Source: a virus. From it: 40,531 nucleotides of DNA. How positions within the stretch are numbered: position 1 is the first letter of the stretch; each line of letters starts with the position of its first letter. The notes under the pieces were generated by a model. That model searched no databases and had not been told where the DNA came from. It worked only from the letters and a program-made list of their open reading frames with translations. Both the position numbers and the translations under genes were made by a program. Positions 15,853 to 24,506 of the stretch are shown here, in pieces. Location of the stretch: positions 1 through 40,531 of IMG/VR virus record IMGVR_UViG_3300047497_000276; one strand, written 5' to 3'.

Positions 15853-16383
15853 TTAGTTGGGTAACTGCTTAGCTTTTAATTCGGACCATGCCCGTGCAAA
15901 TGCCTCCCGCTTATCTTTGAGGAGTCGTATTTGCTCTGCTGTTTCGCGGCGTTCGCGTTCAAGCTGTTTGCGGTCTTCGATGATGTCACTGTGTAGGATT
16001 TTGAGCTCACGCGTGGCGTCTCTAATTTCAGCCAACTTGGCTTCAAGAGCCGCATCAGCCGTTGCCATACGCTCCCGGAGGAGTGCAGAAAAACTGGAGA
16101 GGTCGGTGTTGAGGGCAGAGAGAAGCTCTGCGTAGCCGCGGAGTTCCGCGCCGTACTTGGTGAGTGCTTCGTGATTGGCGGCAACTTCGTCCAGGGCGGT
16201 CCGGCTTTCGGCGAGGATTTTGGCGATGCGCTCAACAGCTTCCTTTTCGCGGCCGGTGAGATACTCCTCCGTGGTCGCTTTGAGGGTTTCGAGCGCGGCC
16301 CTCCCTTCCACGATGTCCGTGTGGATTTTCGAGAGTTCCTGGACTGCGTTGAATTTTTCATGGTCTAGTGTGGTGATTTCCAT
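15853..16383 (-). CDS. Coiled-coil protein of the virion block
   Basis: The 176-aa product is almost wholly helical and highly charged (ERIAKILAESRTALDEVAA, EDRKQLERERRETAEQIRLL), predicting an extended coiled coil. The ATG at 16383 (MEITTLDHEKF) is preferred, since the open frame upstream is low-quality arginine-rich sequence inside a hairpin-bearing gap. It could be a fibre chaperone or assembly factor. It ends 3 nt before the fibre gene begins. Confidence 0.6.
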   Translation of the reverse strand: MEITTLDHEKFNAVQELSKIHTDIVEGRAALETLKATTEEYLTGREKEAVERIAKILAESRTALDEVAANHEALTKYGAELRGYAELLSALNTDLSSFSALLRERMATADAALEAKLAEIRDATRELKILHSDIIEDRKQLERERRETAEQIRLLKDKREAFARAWSELKAKQLPN

Positions 16384-16385
16384 AT

Positions 16386-16438
16386 GCCGGGTGAGATTTC
16401 GAGGTCCCGTGTGGCGTGCACTGTCAAGACAACCCGGC
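16386..16438 (-). promoter_or_regulatory. Intercistronic inverted repeat
   Basis: GCCGGGT (16386-16392) pairs with ACCCGGC (16432-16438), directly before the coiled-coil gene. It is one of a series of hairpins in gaps of the capsid region. Confidence 0.4.
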
Positions 16439-16444
16439 TGAGCG

Positions 16445-16951
16445 CTACTTAAGCAGCGTCTCCAAGTCGGCCTTGCTCTTACGCGCGTCAAACTTGACGC
16501 CACGCTTTTGGAGCTCGGCGATTACTTCCGCCTTGTCCTTGTATCCAGTGGTGGATACCGGCGGGTTGTCTGTTACGTCTACGGTGACCTTGTTGAGGTC
16601 TTCAACTTTCTTGACCACTGCGTCGGCCGGAGAATGGACGGGAGGCTTCTCCTCCTCGTACACCTCCGCCATAATCTTCTTCTTCAGCTCCTCAATGGTC
16701 GTCTCGTTCCACAAGGGAAGGTCCTTGCCGCGACCGTCGGTTTCGCTGGCGTCGCGTATCGGCGCCTTCTTGATAAGAATCTGGCGCGCAAGATGCGTCG
16801 CAAGGTGGTCTCCGACTGTTAATGGGAACAGCTTGCTTTCACCCGCGCGAAGAGGAAAGTGGCGGCCATCATACATGGCGCCCATTTCTGGGATGAAATC
16901 AAAGCTCGCGATATTTGTGATCCGAACTATTTTTGTGTCGTTCTCGTTCAT
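16445..16951 (-). CDS. Virion-block protein with C-terminal HeH/LEM-like motif
   Basis: The 168-aa protein has a beta-rich first 70 residues (IVRITNIASFDFIPEMGA, MYDGRHFPLRAGESKLFPL). A helical middle follows, then a C-terminal helix-extended loop-helix (YKDKAEVIAELQKRGVKFD plus ARKSKADLETLLK) like HeH/LEM or SAP domains that often bind DNA. The start at 16951 follows a three-hairpin gap. It may be a capsid-associated or head-completion protein. The HeH call is from pattern only. Confidence 0.55.
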   Translation of the reverse strand: MNENDTKIVRITNIASFDFIPEMGAMYDGRHFPLRAGESKLFPLTVGDHLATHLARQILIKKAPIRDASETDGRGKDLPLWNETTIEELKKKIMAEVYEEEKPPVHSPADAVVKKVEDLNKVTVDVTDNPPVSTTGYKDKAEVIAELQKRGVKFDARKSKADLETLLK

Positions 16952-17045
16952 GGTGATTGAGTGACTTGATAATGCCGGGCTTCGCCGTTCCCGGTGCAGT
17001 TCGACACTGCATTCTGCCTCCCGCATTGAGAGGCAGAGGCAATAA
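16952..17045 (-). promoter_or_regulatory. Three-hairpin intercistronic region
   Basis: The 94-nt gap folds as CCGGG/CCCGG, GCAGT/ACTGC and CTGCCTC/GAGGCAG hairpins, then an A/C-rich leader to the ATG at 16951. There is no T-tract, so it is not a terminator. RNase III or stability element is possible. Confidence 0.45.
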
Positions 17046-17747
17046 CTAACTGAGCGTGACAAACGCCTGCTGCGCTTTGTCCACGTTGGTGCTGGCCGAT
17101 ATGACGACTGCGACGATTTGTTCGTCAAAGCCGCCCTTGGCGGTAGTGCCGATAGTCGCTTCACCCGCGGTCGAGCCGCCGGTTACGAGAGACTTGCCTA
17201 CGGTGCCTGCGGTGTCAGAAATGACAGCGCCGATGCCGCGCGTAAGCGCCCAGCCGTAATCGCCGGATGCGAACGCGACCTGAACTACGCCGACGGCGTT
17301 CTGGACCTTAGTGGAGGTCAGAGACTTGCGGACGAGGTTATTGGTCCAAATCTTCATCGTGGAGTCGGTGGAGAGCGCTGTTGCGAGCGCATCCTCCGGG
17401 TAGAGCTCCAGGGTGTCGGCGGTGTTGGTCTTGATCTTGGCGACCTGGCCTTCACCAGTGCCGTTGTCGATGTGGACCGTGCCGTCATCGAACGCGCCTA
17501 CCGTCCATCCGGCCGAAGCCTTGGTGATGAAGACGGTGCGGCTCTGCGAGTCGGTCGAAGACGAGATAGTCGTTCCGACCGAAGTAACCGCTGCGGGAAC
17601 AACCACCATGCCTGCGGTGCCGACTGCGGCGCTCGCTTTGACATAGACCCACTCGCGGCCGTCCGGAGTGACGGCGCGCTGGCCGAGTTTGAACTCGCCC
17701 TGGTTCTGCGTGGTTTGTTTAACGCTGCGGAATGTAATCTGGTTCAT
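17046..17747 (-). CDS. Capsid-region structural protein, possible decoration protein
   Basis: This 233-aa beta-rich protein is low in Cys and rich in Thr, Ser, Ala and Val. Its N-terminal QRAVTPDGREWVYVKASAAV segment is of a type often seen in phage proteins encoded just after the major capsid gene. A capsid decoration or stabilising role is inferred from place and composition. Hairpin-rich gaps lie on both sides. Confidence 0.55.
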   Translation of the reverse strand: MNQITFRSVKQTTQNQGEFKLGQRAVTPDGREWVYVKASAAVGTAGMVVVPAAVTSVGTTISSSTDSQSRTVFITKASAGWTVGAFDDGTVHIDNGTGEGQVAKIKTNTADTLELYPEDALATALSTDSTMKIWTNNLVRKSLTSTKVQNAVGVVQVAFASGDYGWALTRGIGAVISDTAGTVGKSLVTGGSTAGEATIGTTAKGGFDEQIVAVVISASTNVDKAQQAFVTLS

Positions 17748-17816
17748 AATGTTATTTTCAGCCTTTGGCTCTTAACCTCCGGCCATTCGGGAGCAGCGCT
17801 CCCTTAATTAAGTAAT
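17748..17816 (-). promoter_or_regulatory. Hairpin-bearing intercistronic gap
   Basis: GGGAGC-GCT-GCTCCC and AGCC-AAA-GGCT hairpins precede an A-rich leader (GAAAATAACATT) to the ATG at 17747. No T-tract follows. Confidence 0.45.
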
Positions 17817-18416
17817 TTAGCTGAGGCGTTGCAGAACAACCGTGATCGTCGCGTTGGCGAGACTGGTGACCGTGCCGCCGAAGATGAGGTTGATGCGATT
17901 ACCTGCGGCGATGGTCGTCGGGCTGCCGATAACGGTGCCGTTGACCGTCGTGTTGGCCGTGCCCGCGAGCGATATGGTGCCCGTGAGCTGGTTGGTGCCT
18001 CCGGCAATTGCCTGCGTGCCGGTCGCCACTTCAACCTGAAGCGTACCTGAGACCGAAGCGGTGCCAAATGAAGCGGAGACTGCGGCGACCTTGTACGTTC
18101 CCGAGACGTTGTCGTTCACGAATATCGTGTGTGACACCGCGTAAGAGGCTGCGGCAACCTGATTTTGGTTGTCGTTAAGAATCTCGTAGGCAGGAATGAT
18201 GACTGAGTTGGCGGTAATGCCTGCACTATCGGTTGCGGCGAGTGTCTTGCCGGTCGGTACCGTGACGCCTCCCGTAGCGGTAAGCAGTCCCGTAACGCCG
18301 AGCGTGGAGCTGAGGGTTACGGCACCTGTGTAGGTGAGCGCGCCGGATGTATCGAGTTCGGTAGCTGCATCGAGCTTGTTGCCGTACTTGAGGGCTGGGA
18401 TATATTGGCTAAGCAT
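17817..18416 (-). CDS. Capsid-region structural protein, head fibre/decoration-like
   Basis: The 199-aa protein begins MLSQYIPALKYGNKL and continues as Thr/Ala/Gly/Val-rich beta sequence with a SNATITVVLQ-like end. Its position immediately downstream of the major capsid gene suggests a decoration or head-fibre protein. There is no enzymatic motif. It starts after a strong hairpin and an A-rich leader without a Shine-Dalgarno. Confidence 0.55.
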   Translation of the reverse strand: MLSQYIPALKYGNKLDAATELDTSGALTYTGAVTLSSTLGVTGLLTATGGVTVPTGKTLAATDSAGITANSVIIPAYEILNDNQNQVAAASYAVSHTIFVNDNVSGTYKVAAVSASFGTASVSGTLQVEVATGTQAIAGGTNQLTGTISLAGTANTTVNGTVIGSPTTIAAGNRINLIFGGTVTSLANATITVVLQRLS

Positions 18417-18428
18417 AATTCTTTTGGT

Positions 18429-18460
18429 GCCTTCCCCAGCTATTGAGCGGGGTCAAAGGC
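18429..18460 (-). promoter_or_regulatory. Hairpin after the major capsid gene
   Basis: GCCTT pairs with AAGGC, enclosing CCCC/GGGG and AGC/GCT. ACCAAAAGAATT then leads to the next ATG. It could protect the capsid mRNA 3' end or attenuate downstream genes. Confidence 0.45.
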
Positions 18461-18469
18461 GATTATTTT

Positions 18470-19528
18470 TTAGGATGCGCCGGTGAGCTGTCCCAAGAGG
18501 CGCGGATTCTCGCCGATGAAGTTACCGGCATAGATGAGGTGACCGACCTCTGCGAGCTGATCGACCGGAGTCATCAAGTCGCGGAAGTTGAAGCCGAGTG
18601 TGGACGGTACACGGCCGGGAACACCCGCCGGTACGCTGTCGCTCTTCTTCTTGAAGTTCAACTGCTTGAGATTAGCGCCCTTAAGGTTGATGCCCTTAAA
18701 GCCGAAACCATTGGTGTTGATGAAGAAGATTTTGCCTGACGGAATCTGCTCGTCGCGGACGACCGGGGTGCCGCGGAAGAAGAGAACGCCGAAGCCCTGC
18801 TGGCCTGCGAGCGCGTTGGCGCCCGAAACCATGCCGAAGGCGTTCATCTGCGGGTAGCCGTTCTGCGTGTAACCCGCGCGCACCGTCGGCGTAAGGAGCG
18901 ACTCATAGGTGCTCCAAATGCTCTTGGTGGTCGCAATCATGTCGGGCTGCTCGTTGCCGACGATTACCGAGTCGTAGGCGGTCGCAAGCTTGGCGAGAGT
19001 CGTGGACCCTGCGGAAGCGAGGTAGTAGCCCTTGATGGAGGTGTAGGTCGAACGCGAGAGGCCGCCATAGGTAGCGTAGTTGGTGCTGTCGTCTGCGGCG
19101 TTGGCGAGGCTGTCCCAGTTGTTGCCTGAACCGGAGCCCGTGTAGAGGTTTCCGGCCATGAGGTTCATAAGGGACTGCGCTTGAGAGTCGAACTCGGTCT
19201 CAAGCAGGTCGATAACCTGTTCGTCGCCCTGGTTGAGGGTGGTCTCGATGTTGGCGAGGACGATAGGCTTGTAGACCATCTTCGGATTGAACTTCATCGT
19301 CGTGCGGACGTTCTGGCGGTCCGTGTCCAGGCGGTCAGCGATGCCGGTGTTGCCGCCGTTCGTGCTGTCCTGGTACTTGATGATTACGTCGTACTCCGTA
19401 CCGGTCCTCCAGGGCTTTGCGTTTTGCAAGAGCTTCATGAGGACGGGGGAGCCTTTGGTCACGGTGTCGTACACCTTGGGAACGATGTACGCCCTGGTGA
19501 CTGAGGTGACTGCTTCAGAGAATTGCAT
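18470..19528 (-). CDS. Major capsid protein, HK97-fold type
   Basis: This 352-aa protein has features of phage major capsid proteins. A helical start (VTRAYIVPKVYDTVTKGSPVL) leads to a long E-loop-like region, a spine-helix segment (QVIDLLETEFDSQAQSLMNL), and a C-terminal domain with PDMIATTKSIWSTYESLL and a late GVLFFRGTPVVRDEQIP strand pair. It sits directly after the scaffold-like gene and before decoration-like genes, the standard head order. The length fits unprocessed capsid proteins. It should be the most abundant virion protein. Confidence 0.85.
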   Translation of the reverse strand: MQFSEAVTSVTRAYIVPKVYDTVTKGSPVLMKLLQNAKPWRTGTEYDVIIKYQDSTNGGNTGIADRLDTDRQNVRTTMKFNPKMVYKPIVLANIETTLNQGDEQVIDLLETEFDSQAQSLMNLMAGNLYTGSGSGNNWDSLANAADDSTNYATYGGLSRSTYTSIKGYYLASAGSTTLAKLATAYDSVIVGNEQPDMIATTKSIWSTYESLLTPTVRAGYTQNGYPQMNAFGMVSGANALAGQQGFGVLFFRGTPVVRDEQIPSGKIFFINTNGFGFKGINLKGANLKQLNFKKKSDSVPAGVPGRVPSTLGFNFRDLMTPVDQLAEVGHLIYAGNFIGENPRLLGQLTGAS

Positions 19529-19540
19529 AATGGGTAATTA

Positions 19541-20293
19541 TTATTTCCGGAAACGAGCTTGGAAGAACTCAAGTGCGCTGGAGAACTGGCCTGCGTCGTT
19601 GGGGTCGTACCCCTCGTCGGTTGTCGGCGCTCCTGATGCTCCGGTAGAAACGGGGTCCGCTTCTCGGGTCTTCAGGTTTTTGATGACGCGCTGTTCAGTG
19701 TCAGCGACTGTGCGCCGCATGTCGGCCATGTTGGCGTATGCGGCTTTGAGGTCTTGGAAGCCGTACTTGTTCGCGTGGAGGAAGAGAGTGTTTGCGTCCA
19801 GTTGCGGGTCAGCTTTCTTTAGCTCGGCAATCTGGTCATCAACGTGTTTTGTGATGGCCGCTACTCGTGCTTGCTCCTGCTGTGCGGATGTCTGAATGTC
19901 GCGCATGGCTTCCGCCTTGGCGATTTCGATAACTTCTGCGTAGGTCTTCGGAACGAAGTCCGGTTTTTTCCATTCCGGCTCGTCTGGTTTGTTAATGTCC
20001 TTTGGTCCGGTGAGCGCTGCGAGCGCCTGGGACTTGCGGGTGTATTCGGGGTAGAAGTTTTCCTTCCACTCCTTCTGCAAGGTGACCGCGTCCACCTTCC
20101 TGCCGTCGGGGAGCTCGAAGAGCGTCTCGGGGGCTGGCGTTTCAGCGGGCTTATCTGCGGGAGCGTCTGCGGGCTTGTCCGCGGCCGGAGCTGCGGGTGC
20201 CGGGTCTGCTGAGGGAGCTGCTGGCGTTTCAGGACTTGGTGCTGCCGCCGGAGCGGAAACACTGTCGCTTAACTCCAATACTGGTTCAGGCAT
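19541..20293 (-). CDS. Capsid scaffold protein
   Basis: The 250-aa protein has an Ala/Pro/Asp-rich disordered N-terminus (about 1-55). A helical, charged middle includes KTYAEVIEIAKAEAMRDIQ and HVDDQIAELKKADPQLD. The C-terminus is basic and aromatic (ALEFFQARFRK), fitting a capsid-binding tail. Order portal-scaffold-capsid and composition are classic for scaffolding proteins. No protease motif is visible, so the scaffold may exit intact. Confidence 0.75.
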   Translation of the reverse strand: MPEPVLELSDSVSAPAAAPSPETPAAPSADPAPAAPAADKPADAPADKPAETPAPETLFELPDGRKVDAVTLQKEWKENFYPEYTRKSQALAALTGPKDINKPDEPEWKKPDFVPKTYAEVIEIAKAEAMRDIQTSAQQEQARVAAITKHVDDQIAELKKADPQLDANTLFLHANKYGFQDLKAAYANMADMRRTVADTEQRVIKNLKTREADPVSTGASGAPTTDEGYDPNDAGQFSSALEFFQARFRK

Positions 20294-20323
20294 TGTGTTG
20301 TGACTGCCCTCGCGCTTTGCTTG

Positions 20324-20333
20324 GCCTTTCGGC
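20324..20333 (-). promoter_or_regulatory. GNRA-type hairpin before the scaffold gene
   Basis: On the minus strand GCC-GAAA-GGC forms a GAAA tetraloop in the 78-nt gap. An A/C-rich leader (CAGTCACAACACA) reaches the scaffold ATG. Confidence 0.35.
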
Positions 20334-20371
20334 TGCGGCGCGCTGCTTGGTCAAACTAGTCTGTTAAAGGG

Positions 20372-20500
20372 CTACTCTGCGGAAACCTCCGGAACGACTT
20401 CGGTGACCGGCTCTGCGGAGACTTCTGCGGTCGGCTCGGGCGCTGCTTCGGGAGCAACCTGCTCCTCTGCGGCCGGAGTGACTGTTTCTTCGTCCATCAT
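20372..20500 (-). CDS. Tiny acidic Ala/Glu/Pro/Val protein
   Basis: A 42-aa reading frame begins MMDEETVTPAAEEQVAPE, continues with AEVSAEP-type low complexity, and ends VVPEVSAE. Net charge is strongly negative. It sits between the portal and scaffold genes with gaps of 57 and 78 nt. The composition resembles the disordered scaffold N-terminus, so it may be a related scaffold-like peptide. No function is known. Confidence 0.4.
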   Translation of the reverse strand: MMDEETVTPAAEEQVAPEAAPEPTAEVSAEPVTEVVPEVSAE

Positions 20501-20557
20501 GTCGTTGTGTGGTTACTTATAATGTGAGCCGTTTACCGTCGTGCTCGGGACACGCAC

Positions 20558-22612
20558 TTACACCTGGGTGGGTGACTTGACCGGCGCCTTATTGAGGGCC
20601 GCAGTCTTCGCATCCGTTGCTGCCTTTGCGTCTGCGTGCTCTTTCATTTTCTCGCCGACGACAATATGGGGGTCGAGCTTCACGCCAATCTGCTGTGCAA
20701 GTTGCACCTGGCCATCAGGCGGAAGGTCTTTGTAGGCGACCACGACGGAAATCTTGTCGTGCGGTTGAGCAGGAACAAGCTGCTGCATCTCGTCCGCAGA
20801 GAGGCCAACTGCAAGGCCCGGATTAAGTTTGAATTTGACAGCGTTCTTGGCTTTCTCCTGCGGCATGTCATACCCGGCCACTTCGAGATAATCGCTCGGG
20901 GCGATAAGTCCGTTCTCAACGTCCTGCTGTGCGAGCTGGAAGCGGAACTGGCGGTCTTCGGGGAGCGTCTTGCCAGGAATCACACGCACCTCTTCTCCAT
21001 CCTCGAAGTCGTCCTGCGTGAGCGTAATCATCTGCGCGGCCATGTCTTTGCCCATCGTCTTCGCATAGTGATGCTCGGTGTAGCGCACCTTTGCGAGCTG
21101 ATAGAACCAATTGAAAAGCTCATAGCTGACGTAGTCGGTCACCTGCACAAGCTCGTTGAGGCGCAAGTAGGACTGGTCTACCAGGGCGAGGCGTCCACCC
21201 TTCGTTTCCGCTCCCTCGCGCTCGCCACGGAACGCGGACGACGCGGCCATAATGTTGTCTATCTCGCTGCGGCTGTCCTGCATGTCCTCAACCACAAATG
21301 CGGGAAGTGCCGGACCGGTCTCGCGCTTAACTCCCGCGGCAACTCCTTTGCCCCAAATCTTGCCGTCGGCATCAGCATTAAGCTTCTGCGCGTCGGCCTT
21401 ATCCATCACGGTGCTGTCGATGAGCCAAACGCCGTTGACGACGCGTGCATTCGTGGAAATATCTCGTTTGCGTTCGTCCACGCTTTCCTGGAGCGGAGCG
21501 GCCTGCGTAATCATGTCGGTCTGGCCGATAGGCGAGTTCTCGTTGTTGAAAACGGTTGCGATGATGTACGGCTTACGCGGCTGGTCGAAGTGATTGAAGT
21601 AGTAGCTGTTGAAGGATATGGGTTCGTCTACATTTTCAAGCGCGGGCGCGGTGTCGCCTTCTTGCTGGCCTGGCGCGGGCTTGGGGAGCGGTGACGGCTG
21701 TCCTGTTTGGCCTTGCGGTTGAGCCGTATTTTCCGGCGTTGGTTGTCCCTGTTGTGCTTTCGCAGCGGCTACGCGGGCTTGTAGCGCGGATTTACGGGTT
21801 CCTTGCTGTTGCTTAATCCCCTGCATCACCGTGCGGCGCGCGTCGGATGTATCGGCAGCGGCAAGCTGCTGCTCTTCCTCGGGAGTAATAAGCAAACCTT
21901 CCCAATCCCAGTACGGGTTGCGGATTTTTCCGAGAATGATGGTGTCGAGCTTGAAGACGACTGTATCGCGTATCCATGCTTCCTTGTAGGTGATGTCCCG
22001 GTTCTCAATGAGTATGTCGGCTTCATTGGTGTAACCGTATTTATCCATCAACTCCTTTTTCTTGGTCGGGAAGCGCCTCAGCACTGACGAGAGGCTGTCG
22101 TCTATCTCTTCAATGGCAAACTCGCTGTCGTCCTCTTTGGTGGCCTTCTTGCCCAGACGGACCTTGCGCGGATCGAGGGCGCGCACGTTGAAGTCGTTTA
22201 TCTTCGGGTCCCAGAACGGCTTGAGCACCAGCAAGCGGCTGAAATAAAGGTTGCGGAGGCCTTTGCGGACGACCTCCTTGACGTTGCGCTCGTCGTATTT
22301 GAGCTGGAAATATTTCTCCTTCTGCGTAGCGAGAAGCTTGGCCTGCGGTGTATCGCGTGCCGGAAGCATGGTCGGCTTCGGCGGATTGGCGATGAGCGTA
22401 TTAATAACCGCCTCAGTGTCCACAAATATGCGGTTGGCCCGCACCTTGGACTTCTTGCGCGGCAGGTCTTTGAGCCACTCCGGCTCATTCTTGTAAATCT
22501 TAAGGTTGGCTTCGTAGGTCTTGGTAACAATATCCCAAACGCTCTCGCTGGATGACCAGCGGTTATCGACGAGCTTGGCGAGCTGTTGGTCGTTGAGTTC
22601 GGAGATTTTCAT
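20558..22612 (-). CDS. Portal protein
   Basis: This 684-aa protein forms the dodecameric DNA gateway at one capsid vertex. It has the long portal layout: helical clip/wing start, PFWDPKINDFNVRALDPRKV (a common portal motif), a Gln/Pro-rich insert (about 290-330), RDISTNARVVNGVWLID, and a C-terminal helical crown region. The length is typical of podovirus-like portals. The ATG at 22612 is preferred over a TTG two codons upstream. A terminator-like hairpin with its T-tract lies immediately before the ATG. Confidence 0.85.
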   Translation of the reverse strand: MKISELNDQQLAKLVDNRWSSSESVWDIVTKTYEANLKIYKNEPEWLKDLPRKKSKVRANRIFVDTEAVINTLIANPPKPTMLPARDTPQAKLLATQKEKYFQLKYDERNVKEVVRKGLRNLYFSRLLVLKPFWDPKINDFNVRALDPRKVRLGKKATKEDDSEFAIEEIDDSLSSVLRRFPTKKKELMDKYGYTNEADILIENRDITYKEAWIRDTVVFKLDTIILGKIRNPYWDWEGLLITPEEEQQLAAADTSDARRTVMQGIKQQQGTRKSALQARVAAAKAQQGQPTPENTAQPQGQTGQPSPLPKPAPGQQEGDTAPALENVDEPISFNSYYFNHFDQPRKPYIIATVFNNENSPIGQTDMITQAAPLQESVDERKRDISTNARVVNGVWLIDSTVMDKADAQKLNADADGKIWGKGVAAGVKRETGPALPAFVVEDMQDSRSEIDNIMAASSAFRGEREGAETKGGRLALVDQSYLRLNELVQVTDYVSYELFNWFYQLAKVRYTEHHYAKTMGKDMAAQMITLTQDDFEDGEEVRVIPGKTLPEDRQFRFQLAQQDVENGLIAPSDYLEVAGYDMPQEKAKNAVKFKLNPGLAVGLSADEMQQLVPAQPHDKISVVVAYKDLPPDGQVQLAQQIGVKLDPHIVVGEKMKEHADAKAATDAKTAALNKAPVKSPTQV

Positions 22613-22614
22613 AA

Positions 22615-22665
22615 GCAAAAAAGGCGCGCAGAAGCGGGGACAATTTCCCTGCTCCTACTCGCCTT
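22615..22665 (-). terminator. Terminator or attenuator directly before the portal ATG
   Basis: AAGGCG (22621-22626) pairs with CGCCTT (22660-22665), with an inner GCGGGGA/TCCCTGC-type stem. On the minus strand T6 follows, ending about 5 nt before the portal start. It would let packaging and head genes be expressed at different levels. Confidence 0.65.
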
Positions 22666-22692
22666 GTAATCGGTGAGAGTGGAACGTCTCTA

Positions 22693-22935
22693 TTATGCGG
22701 GGTCGGTCTCAGTCTTGAAAGGAGTGCGCTGGGGATAACTGCCTTGCTTTTCAACCACGAGCACCACGGGACGGACGCGCAGCAAATTGACGTTGGCCTT
22801 TACCGCACTGATGCCACCTTGCAAGTCGAAGTGAATTTCGGCGCTCCCGCCTTTGATGCCGAAGACACCACAGTCCAGGAGCAACTGAATCGCCTCGGCT
22901 TCCTGCTTTGAAACTGTGAGAGTTACTGATTCCAT
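22693..22935 (-). CDS. Small protein between terminase and portal
   Basis: The 80-aa product begins with SVTLTVSKQEAEAIQLLLDC, then a GGSAEIHFDLQGG beta segment. The start overlaps the terminase stop by 13 nt, implying coupled translation. A tight position between terminase and portal genes is common for small phage proteins of unknown role. Confidence 0.6.
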   Translation of the reverse strand: MESVTLTVSKQEAEAIQLLLDCGVFGIKGGSAEIHFDLQGGISAVKANVNLLRVRPVVLVVEKQGSYPQRTPFKTETDPA

Positions 22936-24506
22936 CCGTTTGCATCGGCTATCGCGTCCGAAAGGTCGTCGAGCGAGCCAACGACGTTGTCATGTCCAAT
23001 AAAGGGCTTGTCGCCGCTCTTGCGCTCGGGCAGCACCACGCCGCTTCCGGCTCCCAGCGTCGCAAGGTAATAGTACAACGTGGCAAAGACGAAGTGATCC
23101 TCGCCGGTCGTTGAATCCCACTCATAGCTCTCAATTCCCTTGGTATCCGTCACCTTGATGCGCCTGAGCGTCTCCCAGTGTTTGAGGTAGCGCTTCAACT
23201 CCTGGTCGGATGGCAGGCCGAATAGAATCTTGGCGTTGAGTATCTGGTCGATGAGCTGGTCGAGTATGCGGTTGCGGTTGCTGTAGACGATGCCCTGCTT
23301 GTCATTCTCACCCCACCACACAATCGTTTTCGGGTTGTTCTTATTCTCCTGGAAGAAGGACATGAGCGCCGTGCGGTAGTGCTCAACGTAGTACTTGGAC
23401 ATGGTGTTGTCCGGCATGGCGTCGATAACGAGCATGGGCTTGTGCAGCTTCATGAGGTCATCCAGCTCCTCCCATTTGGTGAAGCGGCCTACCTGCGTAA
23501 CGCCCAGTTCGGTCCCGAGGACGAAGTGCTTGATGTTGCCCACGTCCACGCCAAGGAACCACTGCTTGCCCTTGCTGAGGTCTTTCGGCGTCCAGTTGTC
23601 GAGGATCGTTGAGGCGGACACCCGCAAGTCGCCGGGGTTGTACGGCTCGCCCAGGACGAAGTTAAAGAAATACTCCTGGTCGCCCTCGCTGTCGGCGATA
23701 ATTTCGGCCGCGGTAATCCACGGGGCCATGAGGTGCGAGATATGGTAGCCGCTGATGGTGGCGCCTGGGTTCTGCGCGACCCATTTTCCCTTACGGCGTT
23801 CCTCGGTCGTCAGCTCCTTCTTGCACGCAACGCACTGGAAGCATTTGCGCACGAGGTCGATGCTCTCGGGCCAGCGCAATATCTGCTCCTGGCCGCAACC
23901 GGCGCAGGCAATCGTCCATTCCTTTTGGTCGGACTTCTTCCACGCCTGGTCGATGGCGTCCTTCTCAGTAGTGGGGTTGCTGAACAGCCAACGGCCCTTA
24001 AACCGCGATGCCTTGGTGCGGCTCTTATAGGTCTCCAACATCGACTGATTGGAGCGCGATGCCTCGTCGTGAATGTTCACGTCCGATGAGGTCATGATGG
24101 CGGCCGTCTTGCTAACGGTGCCTTTGAAGAAGAGGAAGCGGCCGTTCAGCTCCTTCCGCTCGATGTTGTCGGTCGGAAGCCCGGCGAACTCTTCGTGGTT
24201 GGCCGATATGAGCTTGTTGGTCTTGGACGATACGAACTCGCTCACGTCGCTGTCGGTCGGGAACGTGTAGATGATGTTCCAGCCGAAGGTCTTGAGGGCA
24301 AACAGTGCTTTGAGATTGAAGACGACGCTACCGCCGACCTGAGAGCATTTTTTGATGACAATCTCCTGGCTCCAGTCCGTGAGGATGTCCAACAGGAACA
24401 GCCGGTCATGGAACGAGAGCGGTTCGCCTTTCTCGCTCTTTATCCCCTTCTTGACTATCCAGCCAAGGATGGAGAGCTCGGCTATGTCAGGGTGTTTGTT
24501 CTCCAT
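22923..24506 (-). CDS. Terminase large subunit, GpA-like
   Basis: This 527-aa packaging motor cuts and pumps DNA into the prohead. The ATPase has a deviant Walker A (KKCSQVGGS, 52-60) and Walker B (VNIHDEAS, 143-150). A zinc ribbon (CAGC at 201-204, CVAC at 225-228) is typical of GpA-type terminases. The C-terminal nuclease has FLGVDVG, LVIDAMPDN and EDHFVFATLYY acidic positions. The ATG at 24506 gives a normal N-terminus. Upstream in-frame sequence overlaps the preceding gene. Confidence 0.9.
   Translation of the reverse strand: MENKHPDIAELSILGWIVKKGIKSEKGEPLSFHDRLFLLDILTDWSQEIVIKKCSQVGGSVVFNLKALFALKTFGWNIIYTFPTDSDVSEFVSSKTNKLISANHEEFAGLPTDNIERKELNGRFLFFKGTVSKTAAIMTSSDVNIHDEASRSNQSMLETYKSRTKASRFKGRWLFSNPTTEKDAIDQAWKKSDQKEWTIACAGCGQEQILRWPESIDLVRKCFQCVACKKELTTEERRKGKWVAQNPGATISGYHISHLMAPWITAAEIIADSEGDQEYFFNFVLGEPYNPGDLRVSASTILDNWTPKDLSKGKQWFLGVDVGNIKHFVLGTELGVTQVGRFTKWEELDDLMKLHKPMLVIDAMPDNTMSKYYVEHYRTALMSFFQENKNNPKTIVWWGENDKQGIVYSNRNRILDQLIDQILNAKILFGLPSDQELKRYLKHWETLRRIKVTDTKGIESYEWDSTTGEDHFVFATLYYYLATLGAGSGVVLPERKSGDKPFIGHDNVVGSLDDLSDAIADANGWNQ

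Noticed and set aside
20636-21694. 352-codon rightward frame opposite the portal gene
   Set aside because: It is antisense to a well-supported portal protein; composition is shadow-like.
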